This document shows, piece by piece, positions 42,001 through 54,475 of a DNA stretch of 64,000 nucleotides (position 1 is the stretch's first letter; every line of letters starts with the position of its first letter). A program made the translations under genes and the position numbers. The stretch spans positions 543,458 to 607,457 of the forward strand of contig QEOQ01000344.1 of the NCBI GenBank assembly GCA_010279815.1. The letters are read 5' to 3'. This DNA comes from Brachionus plicatilis. Its lineage: Eukaryota > Rotifera > Eurotatoria > Ploima > Brachionidae. Below the pieces are notes generated by a model. The model had not been told where the DNA came from. It was given only the letters and a program-made list of their open reading frames with translations, and did not search any database.

Positions 42001-42666
42001 ATGAGCGCTCAGCCTGCCACCACTGCCCGCATTTCCATTCGACCGCAAACACTGCGCGAAGCCTATGACCCGCCGGCAAATGTGCTCGAAGTGGACGTAA
42101 TTAATCCGGAAACACACGGCATAGCCGGCAAACGCTACACTGACTACGAAGTTCGACTAAGAGTAAATTTTCTTTAATTTCAGTGGCAAAGTTGATTTTT
42201 CTTAACTTTTTTGGATAGACCAACTTGCCAGTATTTAAAACCAAAGAGTCAAGTGTAAGAAGAAGATTTAGTGACTTTGAATGGTTGAGAAATGAACTGG
42301 AAAAGGGAAGCAAGGTATTTTAATTAATTTTTTTAAATAAATTGGCTAAAGATTTATTTTAATATTTATTTTATTTTAATTAGATTGTAGTTCCTTTGTT
42401 ACCATCAAAAGCATGGAAGCGGCAATTGCCATTCCGGAGTGATGATGGAATTTTTGAAGACGAGTTCATTGAGGAAAGAAGAAAGGGTTTAGAGCAATTT
42501 ATCAACAAGTAATTTATAAATTTTTTAAATTTAAATGAAGAATTTATTTTTTTGTTTCAGAGTGGCATGTCATCCGCTGGCTCAGAACGAAAGATGCTTG
42601 CACATTTTCCTACTCGACCCGTCAATAGACAAAAGCTATACCCCTGGCAAAGTCCGAAACACATAA
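42001..42666 (+). CDS. SNX3: Sorting nexin 3 (SNX3/SNX12 family)
   Basis: Four exons: 42001-42162, 42219-42314, 42384-42508 and 42561-42666. Phases are 0, 0 and 2. The joined 489 nt give 162 residues, the same length as human SNX3. The protein is a PX domain with short arms: NVLEVDVINPETHGIAGKRY, TNLPVFKTKESSVRRRFSDF, KAWKRQLPFRSDDGIFEDEF and GLEQFINKVACHPLAQNERC, ending DKSYTPGKVRNT. The RRRFSDFEWL and KAWKRQLPF blocks hold the basic PI3P pocket. SNX3 binds endosomal PI3P and works with retromer in recycling cargo such as Wntless. ATG at 42001 is chosen because the family N-terminus aligns there and the preceding AAAATG context is good. An almost identical gene plan follows 602 bases downstream. 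Confidence 0.95.
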
Positions 42667-42899
42667 GAACTTTTATTTGGATGAAGATTTTTTTTTTTAT
42701 TTATTTTTTTTAATGTCAAAACTAGAAATTTTGTAGCACCTGACTTAATTTCCATAGGTTATCATGTTGAGACATCAATGGACACTTTGGTTATTTTCTC
42801 TTATTCGGCATTTGCATTTTTATGTTGAAATTGTCCAAATTTTTTGCTCGAAGAATTTTTTTGTCTTTATTCGTAAAAATTAAATGTATAAAGATTTTG

Positions 42900-42905
42900 A
42901 ATAAA
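42900..42905 (+). terminator. SNX3: Candidate polyadenylation signal of SNX3
   Basis: AATAAA in TTTGAATAAAGTT, about 235 bases after the stop codon. Confidence 0.4.
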
Positions 42906-43253
42906 GTTATTTAAAAAAAATTTAACTTTTGAATGCGTTCAAAATTAGGAAAAGTTCTCATGTCATGTGATTTTTGAATTAGATTGGCTTTAATATAGTG
43001 TATATTGGCATAGTCCTAAATGAATAATAATTCACCAATTTCGAATAAATAAAATTTAAATTTTATTCATAAATTATAATGACTAAAATCATAAGTAAAA
43101 AACAAAAACTCAATAGTCATAGGTATGGAGAATAAATCCACATTTAGTATTATCTTAATTTGTTTGTAAAAAAGCATCCACTTTATCATTAATTAATGGT
43201 TGTCATGTGAAAACTAGTTTTTTGTAGATTTTTGAAAATTTTTTAAAATCTTA

Positions 43254-43259
43254 TTCAGA
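43254..43259 (+). promoter_or_regulatory. Acceptor-like site upstream of the second SNX3-like gene
   Basis: TCTTATTCAG ends at 43259, nine bases before the ATG at 43269, preceded by a T-rich stretch. It could be the end of a 5' UTR intron or a trans-splice acceptor. Confidence 0.4.
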
Positions 43260-43268
43260 TACTTAAAA

Positions 43269-43886
43269 ATGAGTTTTAGTCAAAATTTGAGTGGAGATAA
43301 TTACGGACAGACGACTAAAAACAGTCAAGTGCTGATTGAGGTCTCTGAACCGCAGAACCATGGTGTTGGCAACAAAAAATATACCGACTACCTCGTCAAA
43401 ACAAAAGTAGACACCTTTTTAAAGATGTTAAATTTTTTTTTCAACATCTTCTTTTTGTTTATTGATCACAAAAGACAACACTATCGGTTTTCAAATCAAA
43501 AGAGTTTTCAGTGCGTCGAAGATTTAGTGATTTTGAGTATCTTAAACAAAAAGTCGAAGAAAAATTAAAAGTTAAAAATTTTATTTATAAAATAAAAAGA
43601 GACATTTTTTGTTTAATTTTTTTATTTCTTCTTCTAGATAAAAGCTCCTTCATTGCCGGACAAAGCTTGGAAAAGACAAATTCCATTTATGAAAGAAACA
43701 TTGTTTGATGATTCTTTTTTGGAGGAACGGAGAAGAGCATTAGAACAGTTTATAAACAAGTAGCTTAATTTGATTGATTTGAAAATGAAATTTTTTTTTT
43801 CATTTAGCATTTCTGAGCATCCCCTGGTACAGAGCGACAAATTATGGGTATCATTTCTACAAGATGACGAATTTGTCAAAAATTGA
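43269..43886 (+). CDS. SNX3-like PX protein, divergent tandem paralogue
   Basis: Exons are 43269-43406, 43475-43570, 43638-43759 and 43808-43886, with the same phases (0, 0, 2) and, for exon 2, the same 96-nt length as the neighbour. The 435 nt encode 144 residues. Blocks include VLIEVSEPQNHGVGNKKYTD, TTLSVFKSKEFSVRRRFSDF, IKAPSLPDKAWKRQIPF and EERRRALEQFIN. The PI3P pocket residues in RRRFSDFE and KAWKRQ are kept. The membrane-facing loop differs (PFMKETLFDD instead of PFRSDDGIFED). The conserved SNX3 tail (DKSYTPxK) is absent: the protein ends FLQDDEFVKN. Codon use is more AT-rich than in the first exon of its neighbour. It is probably a functional paralogue, since all splice sites and the frame are intact, with altered membrane or partner contacts. 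Confidence 0.88.
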
Positions 43887-46800
43887 ATAAATCAACTTTG
43901 AGTTTGTGAACGAGTGTTCTATGAAAAGGCAACAATTTTAATTTTCGCATTTAAAATCGTTTAACTTTCTATTAACTTACAAAATTTGCATTAAAATTTA
44001 TTTTTATAACTTAATTGCAAGCTAAAAAGCTTAATTTAAGCTAACAAAAACTTTCCAAATTTTTACATTTTTAAATGAATGCAACCAAAATTAATTGTTA
44101 AATCATTTTTAAACTAGTTTTTTGAATAAAATTAATTCACAATGAATCAAATTTTACTTGGTCAACAAACATTTTTATCCATTTGCCAGAGCGTTCCATG
44201 TATCCTAGCTTATCACTCGAATGCAAATTATCCGCTGTTTCTAACAATCTTGCCTCGTGATATTTTCTTTATCTTAGCTTCAAGTCCCATATTTGTCATT
44301 TATTTGATAATCTTTAATTATTTCTAATCAATTCTAGTTTAAATATTTTGTTTTTAGGCTTTAATGTAGCCCAAAGTGACCAAATAAAAGAGTCACTTAA
44401 TTGAGGCTCAAAAGTTAAAGCTTTCAAATTGTGCACGATATGAACAATCATAAGATAGAGAGATAATATTTGATAAAAAGTGTTGGCTGCGTCAAATTTC
44501 AACTTCATTTTTTTTAAAGACAATTTTGAAAAAAAATCAGGATATTAAGTTTTTTAAATTTCTTATCAAATTTATTTTAAAATCTGAAGGCCAATAATTA
44601 AATTTTTTATTTGTTAGAAGATAATAGCAGCTAGCGAGATAACTTTTTATTGCGAAATTTTAATATTCAAAACTTTTATTTTTATTAATTAAACTTTAGG
44701 GAAACTTCAAATTTTCTTCATTAATTGTAGTATTAATGTCAAATGGTTTAGCATTGTATCATCCAGATACCATGGTATTTTAAATAAAAACGTTTTAAAT
44801 TTATAAATTAAAACTTTTTTGTATAAATATTTAATGTTTATTTTAGCTTTTTTTTTTTTATTTGGGATTAAAAAAATTCAGAATTTTTAAATTAAAACAA
44901 AACTCTTGAGTTTATTTTTGCAAAAAGCGATTAAGATTAATGTAGAATTGCTGCACAGGTTAATTAAAATATCAACTCGCTCGGCATTATATAAACAAAC
45001 ATTAATTCAAGCGCAATCAATGTACCATTCTTCTATCTAGGCTGGTTTCTATTCGGCAAAAAGCAAAAAAAATTGGCAATTCTAAAATAAAATAGTTTTC
45101 AAAGATTTAAACAAAAAAATTATCATGACAAATTTATTTTATTTTAGGCTCTAAACGAACTTTCAAAAAAAAAATCAAAGATAGGTTAATAAAAAATTTT
45201 ATTTTAGCATAGAAAAGAAAAATCAGCATTTTTCTTTTAATTATTGATAAAAGATCTTTTTATCGATTCTTATCAATGTGGCTTCAAAAAATTATTAAGC
45301 TTTGTTATTTGTTTATAAATAATTATTTGGTTGATTTTGACATAGATTTTAAATTAAAGCCAATTTTGTTTTTTTTATCAATCTTAGATTTGTAAAATTT
45401 TTAAAATCCAAAAACAATCATAGTTAATCTAATAGTTGTGTATGTCTTGTTAAGCTCGAAATTAGCGGACATTTATCTTAATATTAAAATTTTTAACTCT
45501 AATTTAGATAGGAAATAAACAATATTTTTTGTTTCAATTTATGTATTTGGAGCATGAGTCAATTTAGTTCAAAAAACCCAATATTGATTTTGGTTCTATT
45601 TTAATTCAGCACCAGAACAAAAAAATCAAAATCTTGGAATCAATTTAATAAAGTAAGTGGTATCGAAGTGTGGTTGCTGATGAAAATTTCATCAAGTCAT
45701 GAAATGTGATAAATCAAGAGTGAACAATTTTACATAAGACTCGTGTCAAAATTAATTCATATTGATTAGAAAAAAAAAAGTTTCAAGACGCTGTGTGACG
45801 GTAGCCTGAATCAGAAAGCATTTTTTTGTTATTCAATTTTATTAAATTATTTTTCTTGTTAAGATATTTAAAATTCCAAAGTAAATGTTTATATTAAAAA
45901 TAATGAAAAAAAGGTTTCAATGTTTGTTTAGAAATAATTTACGTAATTTTGGGGATTTAATATATTTTTTTATTTTAACAGAGCTCGTTAATATTTTAAT
46001 TGTTAATTTTTAAATATCAAGATTAAGTCGAAGTGGTTGAGCATAATCTAGCTAGCTTTGCGATTACATGGGAACCAGTAGCAAAAATCATAAACTTTAA
46101 AAATCATAGTCTAGTGCTTTAATGCCTGTGAATTAGAAGAGCACTTAATATGTTTTTCAATTAATTAGCACTAAATTAAAATTTTATTTTGACAAAATTT
46201 TTTATTTATTTTAAATAAATTTAATGACGCAATAAGCTAAAAATAAAACAAGATCAGGTCACTTGAATTGCTTGCGGGCTGTGACAATTGTTCCTTTTCA
46301 ATCTTAGATAATTACGAGATGCTCACATGGCATCTAAGCGAGCCAAAAACCAGCCACCTGAGCTTAATTGGATCAATGATCTTTTGTTCTAAAAAAAACA
46401 AAACTCAGGAATAAAATTATGATTTTTGATAAATAAAAAAAATCGATAATATCAATAGGCCAAAGGCTATGTGGAGAAAAAAAGTGTTTAAAATTAAATG
46501 TAGGCCAGAGAAGCTATGTACAGTGGACATTTAAATGTAGAACATTTTTTTGATACCGTTCAAGGTATTTAGGCTGACCATTTAAGCTTTTTTTTTTTTT
46601 TTCTATTCCAGTTTTTTAAAATGAATTATTTGCCTATTTGAGCAAGATCTTGAGGACGTTCAATTTAAATTTGTCAATCAAAATCAAAATTCAGCTAGGA
46701 ACCGGCACTAAATCACAATTAAAGCCTCTACCTTTTTATTTTTGAAATACTTCGCGAGTTCATTTAAGTTTGTCGGTGTATCAAGTTTTTTAATCAAATA

Positions 46801-49800
46801 AATAAATAAATCAATAATTCTGGACTAAGCTTTAAACCAAAGTTTACTTATTTATTCCTCATGAATTATATATTTCTTTGATTAGTTATTTTTAGTCAAA
46901 GCGTAATTCCGCATTATGCAATTTCATCCATAAAACTTTCCTTTTTTAAGCTGTTTTTCTTTTCTTTTTCTTTTAATTATTTCATTAATTATTTGAAATA
47001 GGAAAGCTTTAAAAATAAAATTGTTTAATTTTAGCTTAGTTTTAAATCTGTATTTTGTTCATATTGAGAGTGAATAGAAAAAAAAAAATTTTTTTTTTAA
47101 TTTTATTAATTTTCAAAAGTAACAAAAAATTAAATCGCAAAGAAAAGTATCAAATTTCAAAAATCAATTTTTCGATTATTTTTTCTAAGTTTGTTGCGAA
47201 TTTTTTCAGTACGACAAAAAATATTCAAAGAAAAAATTCTTCAAAGATAAACAAGTGACGTCATTTTATTTATTAAGTTTGTTAACTTAATTAAAAAATT
47301 TTTTTGAATTAAAATTTAAATAAAAAAAATAAATTATTTCGTTTATTTAATCATATAAAATAAAAGAGATTGTCAAGTTTAAGACAAATCTCTGTGGAGC
47401 AAAAAGAGAGAGAGATGGGTTTAGTGAGATTTGTGTCAATATTCAAAATTTACGAAAAAATTTTAAATGTCGCACAAAACTTCCAAGTCCGGAAATCGAG
47501 TTAATTTAGCAGGTCTAGTTTATTACCAAAATTTGGAACCTCCATTTTAGATATGTGTGTTACTAAGCTATTTATTTTTGCAAATAGAATAACTACATAT
47601 TTTTTGTGCGTTGCAAAAAAATTATCAAAACTTTATTAAAAACAATAAAAGCATTTTTTAATAAAAAAAATTCGAGCACAAATTCATTTTTTTTAATAGA
47701 GCTCAGATTACGGTTTTCTTTGAAATTAAATAAATTAAAGTCAAAAAGTAAAATAATTTATTAAAAATTAATTTAAAAAATTTTAATTTTTAAATTTTTT
47801 CAAGAAGATAAAATTGCGCTACAAAGTTGGATATTTGATCAATTTTTGCTAGAACATTACTTGGTATTTATTTACCAGATTTCGACCACCAGAAAAACAC
47901 AATTATTTATTGTTTGCCAAGACTGTGACTCTTGATGGATAATAATAAGCTGATTATCGTTTTTTTAGTTTAAGAATGGATAGATATACTGACATTTGAA
48001 TTATGTGTATTCTTTAAATGCTTGTTTCTGAGAATGAGTTTAGGCATGGAAAATAACAATCAAGAATTGATCTAATTTTCGATTTAAGTTATATAATATT
48101 TTGAAATTAAAACCGATGTTTTTAAGGGTCTAATTCAGCTAAGTCTTGAGCTTTTTTTAACAAGAAGAGGTTAATTTGAATCAAATGTGGTCTATTTTAG
48201 TTCTACAGATATAAACTCTTTTAAATTTATTTTGTGGCCGAATAAAAGGACCAAATTTTTAAATAAATAAAAAATCAAGATCAATTTATTCATCATAGAT
48301 GCTTTGTCTTTATTTTTTACGATTCAAAAATTTACAATTATTTTTTGAGTGATGATTAGAATTCAAAAAATTTGTTTATTTTGGACAAAAAATCAAGTTT
48401 TTAAATAACAAGTTAAGGAATAGGTTGGTTGGAGTGAATTTTTCAAGATTCATTTTGAATTGCTGATGCTTTGACTTAATAAGAAAAAATTTAAAAGTCT
48501 TATTCTTTAGAATGTTTTTTAAAGCATCATTTTTCCAAATACTTTATCTCAACTTTTTTTTACATTTGGTTTTAAATTGGTATTGAGCAAGAGCTCATTC
48601 AGATTAAAGAATTAAAATGAATTTTTATTTAAATTTAAATAAAAAAATTAAGTAATTAAATTGAAATGTGACATGACATGTATTAAAGTATTTTAGTGGG
48701 TTCTGGAAGGAAAGATGATGATATTTAGAAATTTATTTCTTCATAGCTCTTAGTTGTTTTCTCGTTGAATTGCTTATCAAAATTTTTATAATATTTACAG
48801 TTTTTTTTTCTTTTCTTAGAGAGAGAATGTGTTCAATTAAATTAGATGCATTTGTGGCCGTGACGTAAAGTTTAGACTCGTTCAAGCTCCATTTACTTGG
48901 CACATTAAATGGCGAAAAAAATTAATTTCTTTGATGTGTTGATCAAAAGTGTCAGATATCTTAATAAATAAACTTGAATAATTTAAAATTAAGGAATTTT
49001 ATTCTTTATTTTTTCTTAAAAAAAAAGAGAGATTAAAAAAATTTTCGGGTAGTCAGAATGAATTATGGACATGAACATAGACTGAATCATCAATCAGTGA
49101 ATAATTGATGTGCAAACAAATATAGTATAGATGATCAATGGGTCTAACTTGTGCTTATCGATCAAACCTAAGTAGTAGTTTTATTTTTTCTAGGTTTAGT
49201 CGAACAAAGCCCGTGATGTTGATATTCGATATTGATTCAACAGAAACTAGAAACAAATAGAACACGTAGTGGGTAAGGAAGGTTAAGAGCTATTTGTGAA
49301 CAAACTAGGACAAGCTAGCTTGGAACACTGGATAAAAGAAATAAAAAAATTTTTTATTTTTTTTAAATTAAAAAAATTAAAATTTTTGCGCAAATCAATA
49401 GGAAATTGTCGTTAATTGATTGCAATTTACCTGTTTTCAAGACATGTTTTTTACCTTATTTTTCTACTAAAAATTATATTAATTTTTATTTATTGCATAA
49501 AAAAAATACTTTTTTTTTTATTCACATTTATCTCTGATAAACTAAACATATTATAGATATTTCTAAATGTCGTTTTTGTCTTAAGATTTTAAAAATTTTT
49601 TAAAGGAAATTAAAGCATATTCATCATTAAATTTAAATTAGCTTATTAAAAAATTATTATTATTAAATTATTCAATTTCTAAATTTATTCAATTTAATTT
49701 AAAATTTTTTCTCGTAATTTTTTTAAATAATTTTCACCCAATTTTATTAACTTATATGGACAAAATTTTTTTTACTTAAAGGGCTAAAATCAATCAAGAA

Positions 49801-50587
49801 TAGAACTTCAAAATATTTATTTTATTTATTTGTTTATCTGTACCGAGCTGATGCTTCTTCAGAATAAAAATAAAAAAAAATAATTAAAATAAGTTAAAAT
49901 AATAAATTAAAAACGAAATATTGAAATACCTAGAGGTTAGACATGTTTAAATATTTGTTAGTTCAGAAAAAAATAAGAAATTTTTAGGAAGCAATTACAC
50001 AATGGAGTTGGATACTTTTTGTCCATGTTTTTAAGTTTTCAGCTCATCTGGTTTATCTTTTCAAAATCTTTATTTGAAACTATCCGATTCTTTAAGCCAC
50101 TAAAACTTGTGGCTGGCAATGATTTAATACCATTATTGAAAATTAGTGCCATTTAATTTTTTTTTCTCTAAGGATAAATTTATAAATTTCTAGTGTTGGT
50201 TCAAAATGATCAAAGCCCAAAAAGCAAAGAGGAACGATTTAAATTTTTACTGAATTTTTAAGTAGAAAAACATCATAAAATATTATTGGAATAAAGATGA
50301 GGCTAATGGTAATAAAAAAAATTTTTCAAAATTTTGTATTCTAGTAGAAAAACGCATAAAAACAAAAGATTTAAAAATAAAATAAGCATCTCAATTACTC
50401 TGGTGACCTAACACCGTCTCTTGCAATAAAAAGTTTTACTACTTTTTTTCAAAAAATTGTTATTCTGTTTCAACTGAATTTAAAAAATGATTTAAATATT
50501 TTTAGGTGAATGATAAAATTTGGACATTTTTCTCAAGTCAACGAAACTGTTTTGCTTGTAATTCCCTTTTAAGATATCTTTTCCAGA
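43887..50587. other. Long intergenic region, first part
   Basis: No gene was recognised. Several islands are less AT-rich and non-repetitive to the eye: about 44930-45070, 46240-46390, 46640-46800 and 48870-49330. One retroelement-tail motif sits at 49822-49872. The islands are candidates for conserved regulatory elements, but this is inference. Confidence 0.4.
49822..49872. repeat. Retroelement-tail-like motif
   Basis: TTTATTTGTTTATCTGTACC then GAGCTGATGCTTCTTCAGAA and TAAAAATAAA, matching 18108-18160. Confidence 0.45.
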
Positions 50588-51146
50588 TAAATACCTTTAG
50601 TTTGTTCCAAATATTTGAAATTTTTTTCTTTGATGTTTCTAAAAAATCAGATTAATTACCTAAATTCAATTTTTTGTAAATTTTTAAACTATTTAACTTT
50701 TTTAACGCAAAAAAATTGTAATTAAAAAAATTACAGAAAATAAATTTTTTTTCGAATGTCTCCGAAAATACAAATAAATTAAATTTTTTAAAATTTTTTA
50801 AACTTTTTAACCTTTTTAATGCAAAAAATTGTAAAATGCTTTTTTTAATTAAAGAAAAAAACACTAAATAAATTTTTTTAATATTTTTAATATTTTAATA
50901 TTTAATATAGCTTCTAATATTTTTGGCGTAACTTTACGCAAATTTACATAAAAATTGGTAAAATATTAACAACTAAAAAAAATTATTTAGCGTTATTTTC
51001 TTTATTTTAAAAAAAGGATTTTACAAATTTTTGCATTAAAAAGGTTAAAAAGTTTAAAAAATTTTAAAAAATTTAATATATTTGTAGTTCCGGAAACATG
51101 AAAGAAAAAAGATTTCTAATATTTGTAACGAACTAAATGTATTTAT
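50588..51146. mobile_element. AT-rich foldback element, copy A
   Basis: TAAATACCTTTAGTTTGTTC and CAAATATTTG at the left are inverted at the right (AATATTTGTAACGAACTAAA then TGTATTTAT). Internal AAACTTTTTAACCTTTTTAA and GTTAAAAAGTTTAAAAAATT arms also pair. Copy B lies 0.6 kb downstream. Confidence 0.55.
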
Positions 51147-51779
51147 GTGGAAAAGAATGTGTGTTTTAATTCTCTGTGATATAAAATTATTTAATTTACG
51201 TATTAATTGTTTTTATTTTACTTAATTTACGCTTAATTTACTTAATTTCTGTTTATGATATTTATTCAAAATAAAGAAGTAGAAAATACTTAATAAATAT
51301 TTATTTTATTTACTTAAAGAATAAATATATTAGCAAAAATCAATTAAAAAAATTTTAACAATTTTTAGTATAAAATAAGAAATTGCATTTTCTTCTAAAA
51401 GCATTTTTGGTGCTTCGATTGGAATATCGACCAATTCTTCACTTTAATTTTGAGCTGAATGAAATTCATTTTATTGTATTATTAGCTCCACTTTTTTGCC
51501 TTGGAACGATAATTTCAATCGTTTGTATTAGTCTTTTAGAAATGTTACTAGCATAAAAGAATCGTACATTTTTAGAATACAAAAATAATAAATGTAAAAA
51601 ATTGAGTATTGTTAACAATTTAAAAAAATTATAACCAAAAAAATATATTTTCAAAAACTAAGTAATTTATATGCATAAGTTAAGTAATCAAAAAAAAAAA
51701 AATTTTGAAAAGTGACAATTTTTTTTGCCAATAATTATAAACAAAATTTAAGTGATTTAAAAATACAGGTAAGGAATTC

Positions 51780-52140
51780 CGAAAAGAATATCAAATATCC
51801 ATTTTTTTAAATTTTTTAAACTTTTTAACCTTTTTCATGCAAAAAATTGTAAATTTTTTTTTTGTATTAAAAAAATTTCTGAAAATAAATATTTTTAGCT
51901 TTTAATATTTTTGGCTTAACTTTATGCAAATTTATATAAAAATGGTACAATATTAAAAACTAAAAAAAATCTATTTTCTGTAATTTTTTAATAAAAAAAG
52001 AATTTTTTAATAAAAAAAGTTAAATAGTTTAAAAAATTAAAAAAAATTAAATTTTATTAATCAATCTGATCATTCATTATTTGAACAAATATCAAAGAAA
52101 AAAAATTTCTAATATTTGTAACGAACTAAAGGTATTTACG
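51780..52140. mobile_element. AT-rich foldback element, copy B
   Basis: It shares the AAACTTTTTAACCTTTTTCA, TGCAAAAAATTGTAAA and AATATTTGTAACGAACTAAA blocks with copy A. Its left tip is degraded. Confidence 0.5.
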
Positions 52141-53667
52141 TGTGGAAAGAATTTCAAAATAAACTTTTTTTTTTCCTCACAATGTTTCACCAAATCTTAA
52201 AGACAGTAAAAATTAATCATCATCAATCGACTTTAAACCCAGCCATGTTTAGATACGGGCATACTTCTTTTTCAGGCGCTGGTAGCCTTTTTCAAGTATC
52301 TATACTTCATTTAAGTTATTCAAATTTTGTGTTGGATATTTAAATGATTTAAAAAAAATAGCTTAGCGAGCTCAACTTTAAAGTTGTTTGACTACAGATG
52401 ACACTAGTCGAAAGCTGACACTTTTAGATGACAAAATTTTTTTTTTTAACTTGGTGTAAAATTTATTAATTTTAAAATACAAAATTTTTTATTTAAAAAA
52501 AAAATAATTTTTTAATTTTTTAATTATTGAAAAAAAAAAATCTTCTTACAAAATTTATTCAGTTGTTCAAGTAGCAGTTGAAAAAGCTATTTTTGGTGGG
52601 TCTGGAAATTTTTTGATAAAAAAGCCAAAAAAGTGAAAAAGAAGAAGAATAAGAAGAATAAGAAGAGAGAGTTGAGTGTTTTTGTTTTGGTGGGCGATTA
52701 TGCAATCATGAGATTAGAAATTCTTTAAATTTAATTACTAAATTGTTGGCTTAATAGAAATGGTATGTTTGTGATACGAAATGACACATATAGCACGAAC
52801 ACATCATTAGAGAGTTATGAGAGAAGTATTGCATGTTTTTGGCCTAATCTTTTGATCTCATCAAAGCTGGCCTCTTGTTTAAAAGTTTAATTAAAATCCA
52901 AAGATTACAAGCGACGAGGGAATGAGAGCCAAAATAAAGCACAATATCAACAATTAATTTGTTTTGTTTTTCAATCCTTTTTTTGTGTTCGTTTCTTGTC
53001 GACTTAATCCGCCGATTACGAAACAAAAGTATGTCGAGAGTGTATTAATAATCTATTTTTGAGTTTGACAATTAAAAATGGTAACCCTAGCAACCGAGTC
53101 ATCGTGTAGCCAAATTGATATTCGAAAAAGAAAAAAGAGACACACACACACACAGAAAGAGAATATTTTCTCTCTAATTACCTTAGGACTGAATGATAAA
53201 TATTTAAATTAAGTTAAACTAAAATCCCAAGCAAAATACAAAAACATTTTGTTTGTGTAACGAGAAACGCAAATGTCTGCGGCTACAATTAGTCGACTAG
53301 AGCAAATAGTAGCAATGGCTCAATTAAGAGTTTGGCTTTAATTTAAAAAGCTTTCGCTTGGGACCTCAGTTCATAAGCTAGATGGCTAATACTTTGCCGA
53401 ATTGTAACAATCCACCTTCATTCTAGGCCTGTTCCCCAGCCAGAAGTGTTCAGGCACTAAATTGGGCATTAATTAATTAAGAGAGAAGAAAGCAGATTTT
53501 GCAGGTGGACTCTTTTATTCCAAATTTGTATTATTAACAAAATAATAGTTTAGCATAAAGGGCCAAAGAAAACAAAATATAAAGACTGTTTCAGTATCCA
53601 AAAATTTTGAAGTGTCGGAAAAATGTAAAAAAAAAAAAAAAAAAATAATTTTTTCAAATGTTCAAAG
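52141..53667. other. Intergenic stretch with a less AT-rich island
   Basis: About 52680-53500 is less AT-rich and includes a short CA repeat (53141-53153) and an AAG/GAAT-rich stretch at 52635-52675. No ORF of interest. Confidence 0.4.
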
Positions 53668-53858
53668 CAGAGTTGTTTAAAAATTTTTTTCAAAAGTCCC
53701 AGTCAAAGACTTTTATTTATTTTCTTAAAAAAAAGTCCAAGTCCGGACTTGAAAATTTTGAATACTGAAGAAGAATTGTGAAGACTTTTATGTTAAAATT
53801 GCAAGAAAATTCTGAAGCCTGGACTTGGACATTTTTTTGGGACTTTTAAACAATTATG
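53668..53858. mobile_element. hAT-type MITE copy (AGTC family) with exact target duplication
   Basis: The tips are CAGAGTTGTTTAAAAATTTT and GGGACTTTTAAACAATTATG. Flanking octamers are GTTCAAAG on both sides, an exact 8-bp duplication. This is the best single proof that the family moves like hAT elements. Confidence 0.85.
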
Positions 53859-53953
53859 GTTCAAAGTAATTGTCATCCTTTTGATGCTCTTCTTTAGGAA
53901 TAGTTTAAAGTATCTGGGTAATTTGTGGAGCCAGTGCAGATCGATCAAAATGT

Positions 53954-54475
53954 AATGAAGATATATCCCTACATTTAAATAATTTTATTTTCAATATACT
54001 TTATTTCAAAAATTAGATATCTTTACAATGCAAAATTTAAGTTATAGATATATATATATATGACAAAATGTAATTTATTGTATATTTTTATATTTTTACA
54101 TTTTTGAGAGAAGAAAAAAAAATCTCAAAATCAAAAAATCTAAAAAAATTTTCATTCAAGAAAAGTATTAATAAATCCGCAATTAATTGAAAGGGATTTT
54201 TAAAAAATTAGCCTTGGTTTTTACATTTAAATTTTTCTAAAACTCTTTTTTAAGTAATTGCGGATTTATTATTACTTTTATTGAATGAAAATTTTTTTAG
54301 ATTTTTTGATTTTGAGATTTTTTTTTCTTCTCTCAAAAATGAAAAAATGTACAATAAATTGCATTTTGCCATATATATTAAAAAATAAAAAAAAAAGGCA
54401 TGAAGTAATATTCTTCAACTTTAAAAAAAAAATAAAATTTAAAAATTATTTAAATGTAAGGATACATCTTCATTT
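53954..54475. mobile_element. Large hairpin element, about 520 bp with 230-base arms
   Basis: The left arm starts TAATGAAGATATATCCCTAC and the right arm ends with its inverse (GTAAGGATACATCTTCATT). Between them long blocks pair, for example TTGAGAGAAGAAAAAAAAAT with ATTTTTTTTTCTTCTCTCAA, and TAATAAATCCGCAATTA with TAATTGCGGATTTATTA. The unpaired loop is only about 50 bases (54191-54255). No ORF; RNA from it would be a long double strand. Confidence 0.75.

Noticed and set aside
44142..44327. 61-codon ORF downstream of the SNX3 pair
   Set aside because: Hydrophobic but without splice context or family resemblance; it could be chance in A/T DNA.
52140..52343. 67-codon ORF beginning MWKEFQNKLFFFLTMFHQ
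   Set aside because: No recognisable family, partly within the edge of a foldback element, and composition close to background.
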